In this document: piece by piece, positions 4,661 through 5,634 of the stretch | Layout: every line of letters starts with the position of its first letter | How positions within the stretch are numbered: position 1 is the stretch's first letter | Origin: Phycisphaerae bacterium | GTDB taxonomy: Bacteria; Planctomycetota; Phycisphaerae; JAJVII01 | Direction: 5' to 3' | DNA: 5,634 bases | Assembly (NCBI GenBank): GCA_028706835.1 | Contig: JAQTVL010000315.1 | Coordinates: 1 to 5,634, forward strand | Made by a program: the position numbers and the translations under genes | The notes under the pieces: generated by a model | Database searches by the model: none | Seen by the model: the letters and a program-made list of their open reading frames with translations, nothing else | What the model was told of the DNA's origin: nothing

Positions 4661-5634
4661 CTATTTCCCATTGCCGTTGGCAGCCAGTTTGGCGGCGTTT
4701 CGGCGGTACCAGGCGGACCAGGCATCGGCGTCGAACCCGAAGTTCTCGCCGGTGATCGCTATCAACGCCTCCTGCACTTCCGTTCGATACACCGTGACGG
4801 TGACATTCTTGTAGGTCGGCGCGAACGGGTCCTGATACGTCCGCCGGATGGTCATCATCCGCAGTTGGCCATACTCATCGATGAAATTCCGCCGCAGCGT
4901 CTGAACGAGCGGCTCGGTGCGGACGCGGCGAAATTCCTTGTTCGTCAGTTCCGCGATCAGGGCGGGCACGGCCTCGACCACGCGAAGATAGCCGAGGGCG
5001 GCGGCGGAGTTGCGCATGACATCGTCGTCTTCGCTCTGGAGCGACTTGAGAAGGTAGTCGGCGATCCGCGGGTCGGTGCGCCGGGACAACTGCCCGAGCG
5101 CCGTCTTGCGGACAGTTTCGTCGTCGTCCAGAACAGCGCCTTCCAGCAGGCCCATCGTCGCCGCCGAAACGTAGAACTCGCCGATGGCCGTCGCCAGCAG
5201 GCGGCGCTGCTCGGCGGGGCCGTCCTTGAGCAACTGCATCATCGGCTCGACAGCCAGCGGGTCGCGGATGGCCAGCAGCATCTGGGCGCCCTGCTGGAAC
5301 ATCGGCCTGTTCGACGAGATCAGGTACTGGCCTCGGATTGTGCGAATTCGCTTGACCCACTCCGCACGCAGCATGGTCGCCATGTCGCGATCGACGTCGC
5401 GCAGCGCCAGCCGGGCGCCCTCCATCGTCGCGCCCGGCCGGGTGGTCGGGCCGTTCTTCGCGGTTGCCGACTTAGGGGTAGGTTCCAGCCAGGCGTCGCC
5501 GATCTGCACGTGGCCGAGCGCCCGGCGGGCGGCGGCGTGGTTCGGATCGAGGGCGATGGCGGAGCGGAGTTCCTGGTCAGCCAGGTCGTCCAGTTTGCGC
5601 TGGCGGCACCAGAGGGCCAGGTCGTATCGGCCCT
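4661..5634 (-). CDS. TPR/HEAT-repeat protein, 5' end outside window
   Basis: The minus frame is open from the right edge to TAG at 4661-4663, 323 codons. An in-frame GTG at 5509 is not a likely start, because clear coding sequence continues upstream of it. Visible residues 1-41 look like the end of a TPR-type unit (LALWCRQ..., then ELRSAIALDPNHAAARRALG). A low-complexity Thr/Lys/Pro linker follows (about 50-68). Residues about 114-231 contain three or four HEAT-like helical pairs, with signatures such as DPLAVEPMMQLLKD, DETVRKTALGQL and VMRNSAAALGYLRVVEAVPAL. Near the C-terminus is TGENFGFDADAWSAWYRR (294-311), resembling a tail that I recall from planctomycete HEAT proteins. Such repeats act as protein-binding scaffolds; no catalytic motif is seen. 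Localisation cannot be judged without the N-terminus. It is probably co-transcribed with the secreted protein gene 27 nt downstream. Confidence 0.9.
   Translation of the reverse strand, partial: GRYDLALWCRQRKLDDLADQELRSAIALDPNHAAARRALGHVQIGDAWLEPTPKSATAKNGPTTRPGATMEGARLALRDVDRDMATMLRAEWVKRIRTIRGQYLISSNRPMFQQGAQMLLAIRDPLAVEPMMQLLKDGPAEQRRLLATAIGEFYVSAATMGLLEGAVLDDDETVRKTALGQLSRRTDPRIADYLLKSLQSEDDDVMRNSAAALGYLRVVEAVPALIAELTNKEFRRVRTEPLVQTLRRNFIDEYGQLRMMTIRRTYQDPFAPTYKNVTVTVYRTEVQEALIAITGENFGFDADAWSAWYRRNAAKLAANGNGK

Noticed and set aside
5507..5509. GTG as the start of the HEAT-repeat gene
   Set aside because: The same frame stays open to the window edge and encodes a clear TPR-like segment upstream of it, so the true start lies outside the window.

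Overview
The window is GC-rich, with all four recognisable genes on the minus strand. It looks like chromosomal DNA from a planctomycete, possibly of the Phycisphaerae type. The basis for that is the TPR-plus-HEAT protein ending in a TGxxFGxDxxAW-type motif, the secreted YPDxW / YDVxDLL protein next to it, and weak or absent Shine-Dalgarno sites. This is inferred from remembered protein style, not from a marker gene.

Layout in transcription order (right to left): (1) 5634-4661, the 3' part of a gene for a TPR/HEAT-repeat protein that begins outside the window. (2) 4633-3332, 27 nt downstream and probably in the same operon, a secreted protein of unknown function; its start is moved here to the second ATG because of the Shine-Dalgarno position. 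(3) 3309-3252, a 15-bp perfect inverted repeat followed by TTTT, a good intrinsic terminator for that operon. (4) 3213-1933, a complete LarA-family (nickel-pincer lactate racemase-like) gene with all the family's key residues, possibly made from a leaderless mRNA. (5) 1932-1442, a 491-nt non-coding interval, the most unusual part of the window. (6) 1441-1, hldE, the bifunctional heptose kinase/adenylyltransferase of ADP-heptose synthesis, cut by the left edge and probably missing only its last few dozen codons.

The interval 1442-1932 has two parts. Near hldE (1498-1596) lies a minus-strand structure ending in TTTT, overlapping a possible hldE promoter. Further right, a near-consensus plus-strand promoter with an extended -10 (1672-1699) points away from hldE into a stretch with no convincing ORF. 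That stretch holds six ACCTTG/CAAGGT modules arranged as two ~70-bp imperfect repeats with competing hairpins (1782-1915). Stem mismatches are G-U wobbles only if the plus strand is the RNA. I propose it as a candidate structured non-coding RNA or cis-regulatory element; I do not recognise it as any known family.

A second unusual point is a palindromic GC-rich repeat (about 721-760) that sits in frame inside hldE and appears to add a Gly/Pro-rich linker to the kinase domain.

The genes do not form an obvious pathway: hldE concerns surface glycan precursors, the LarA homologue 2-hydroxyacid metabolism, and the right-hand pair envelope or secreted proteins.
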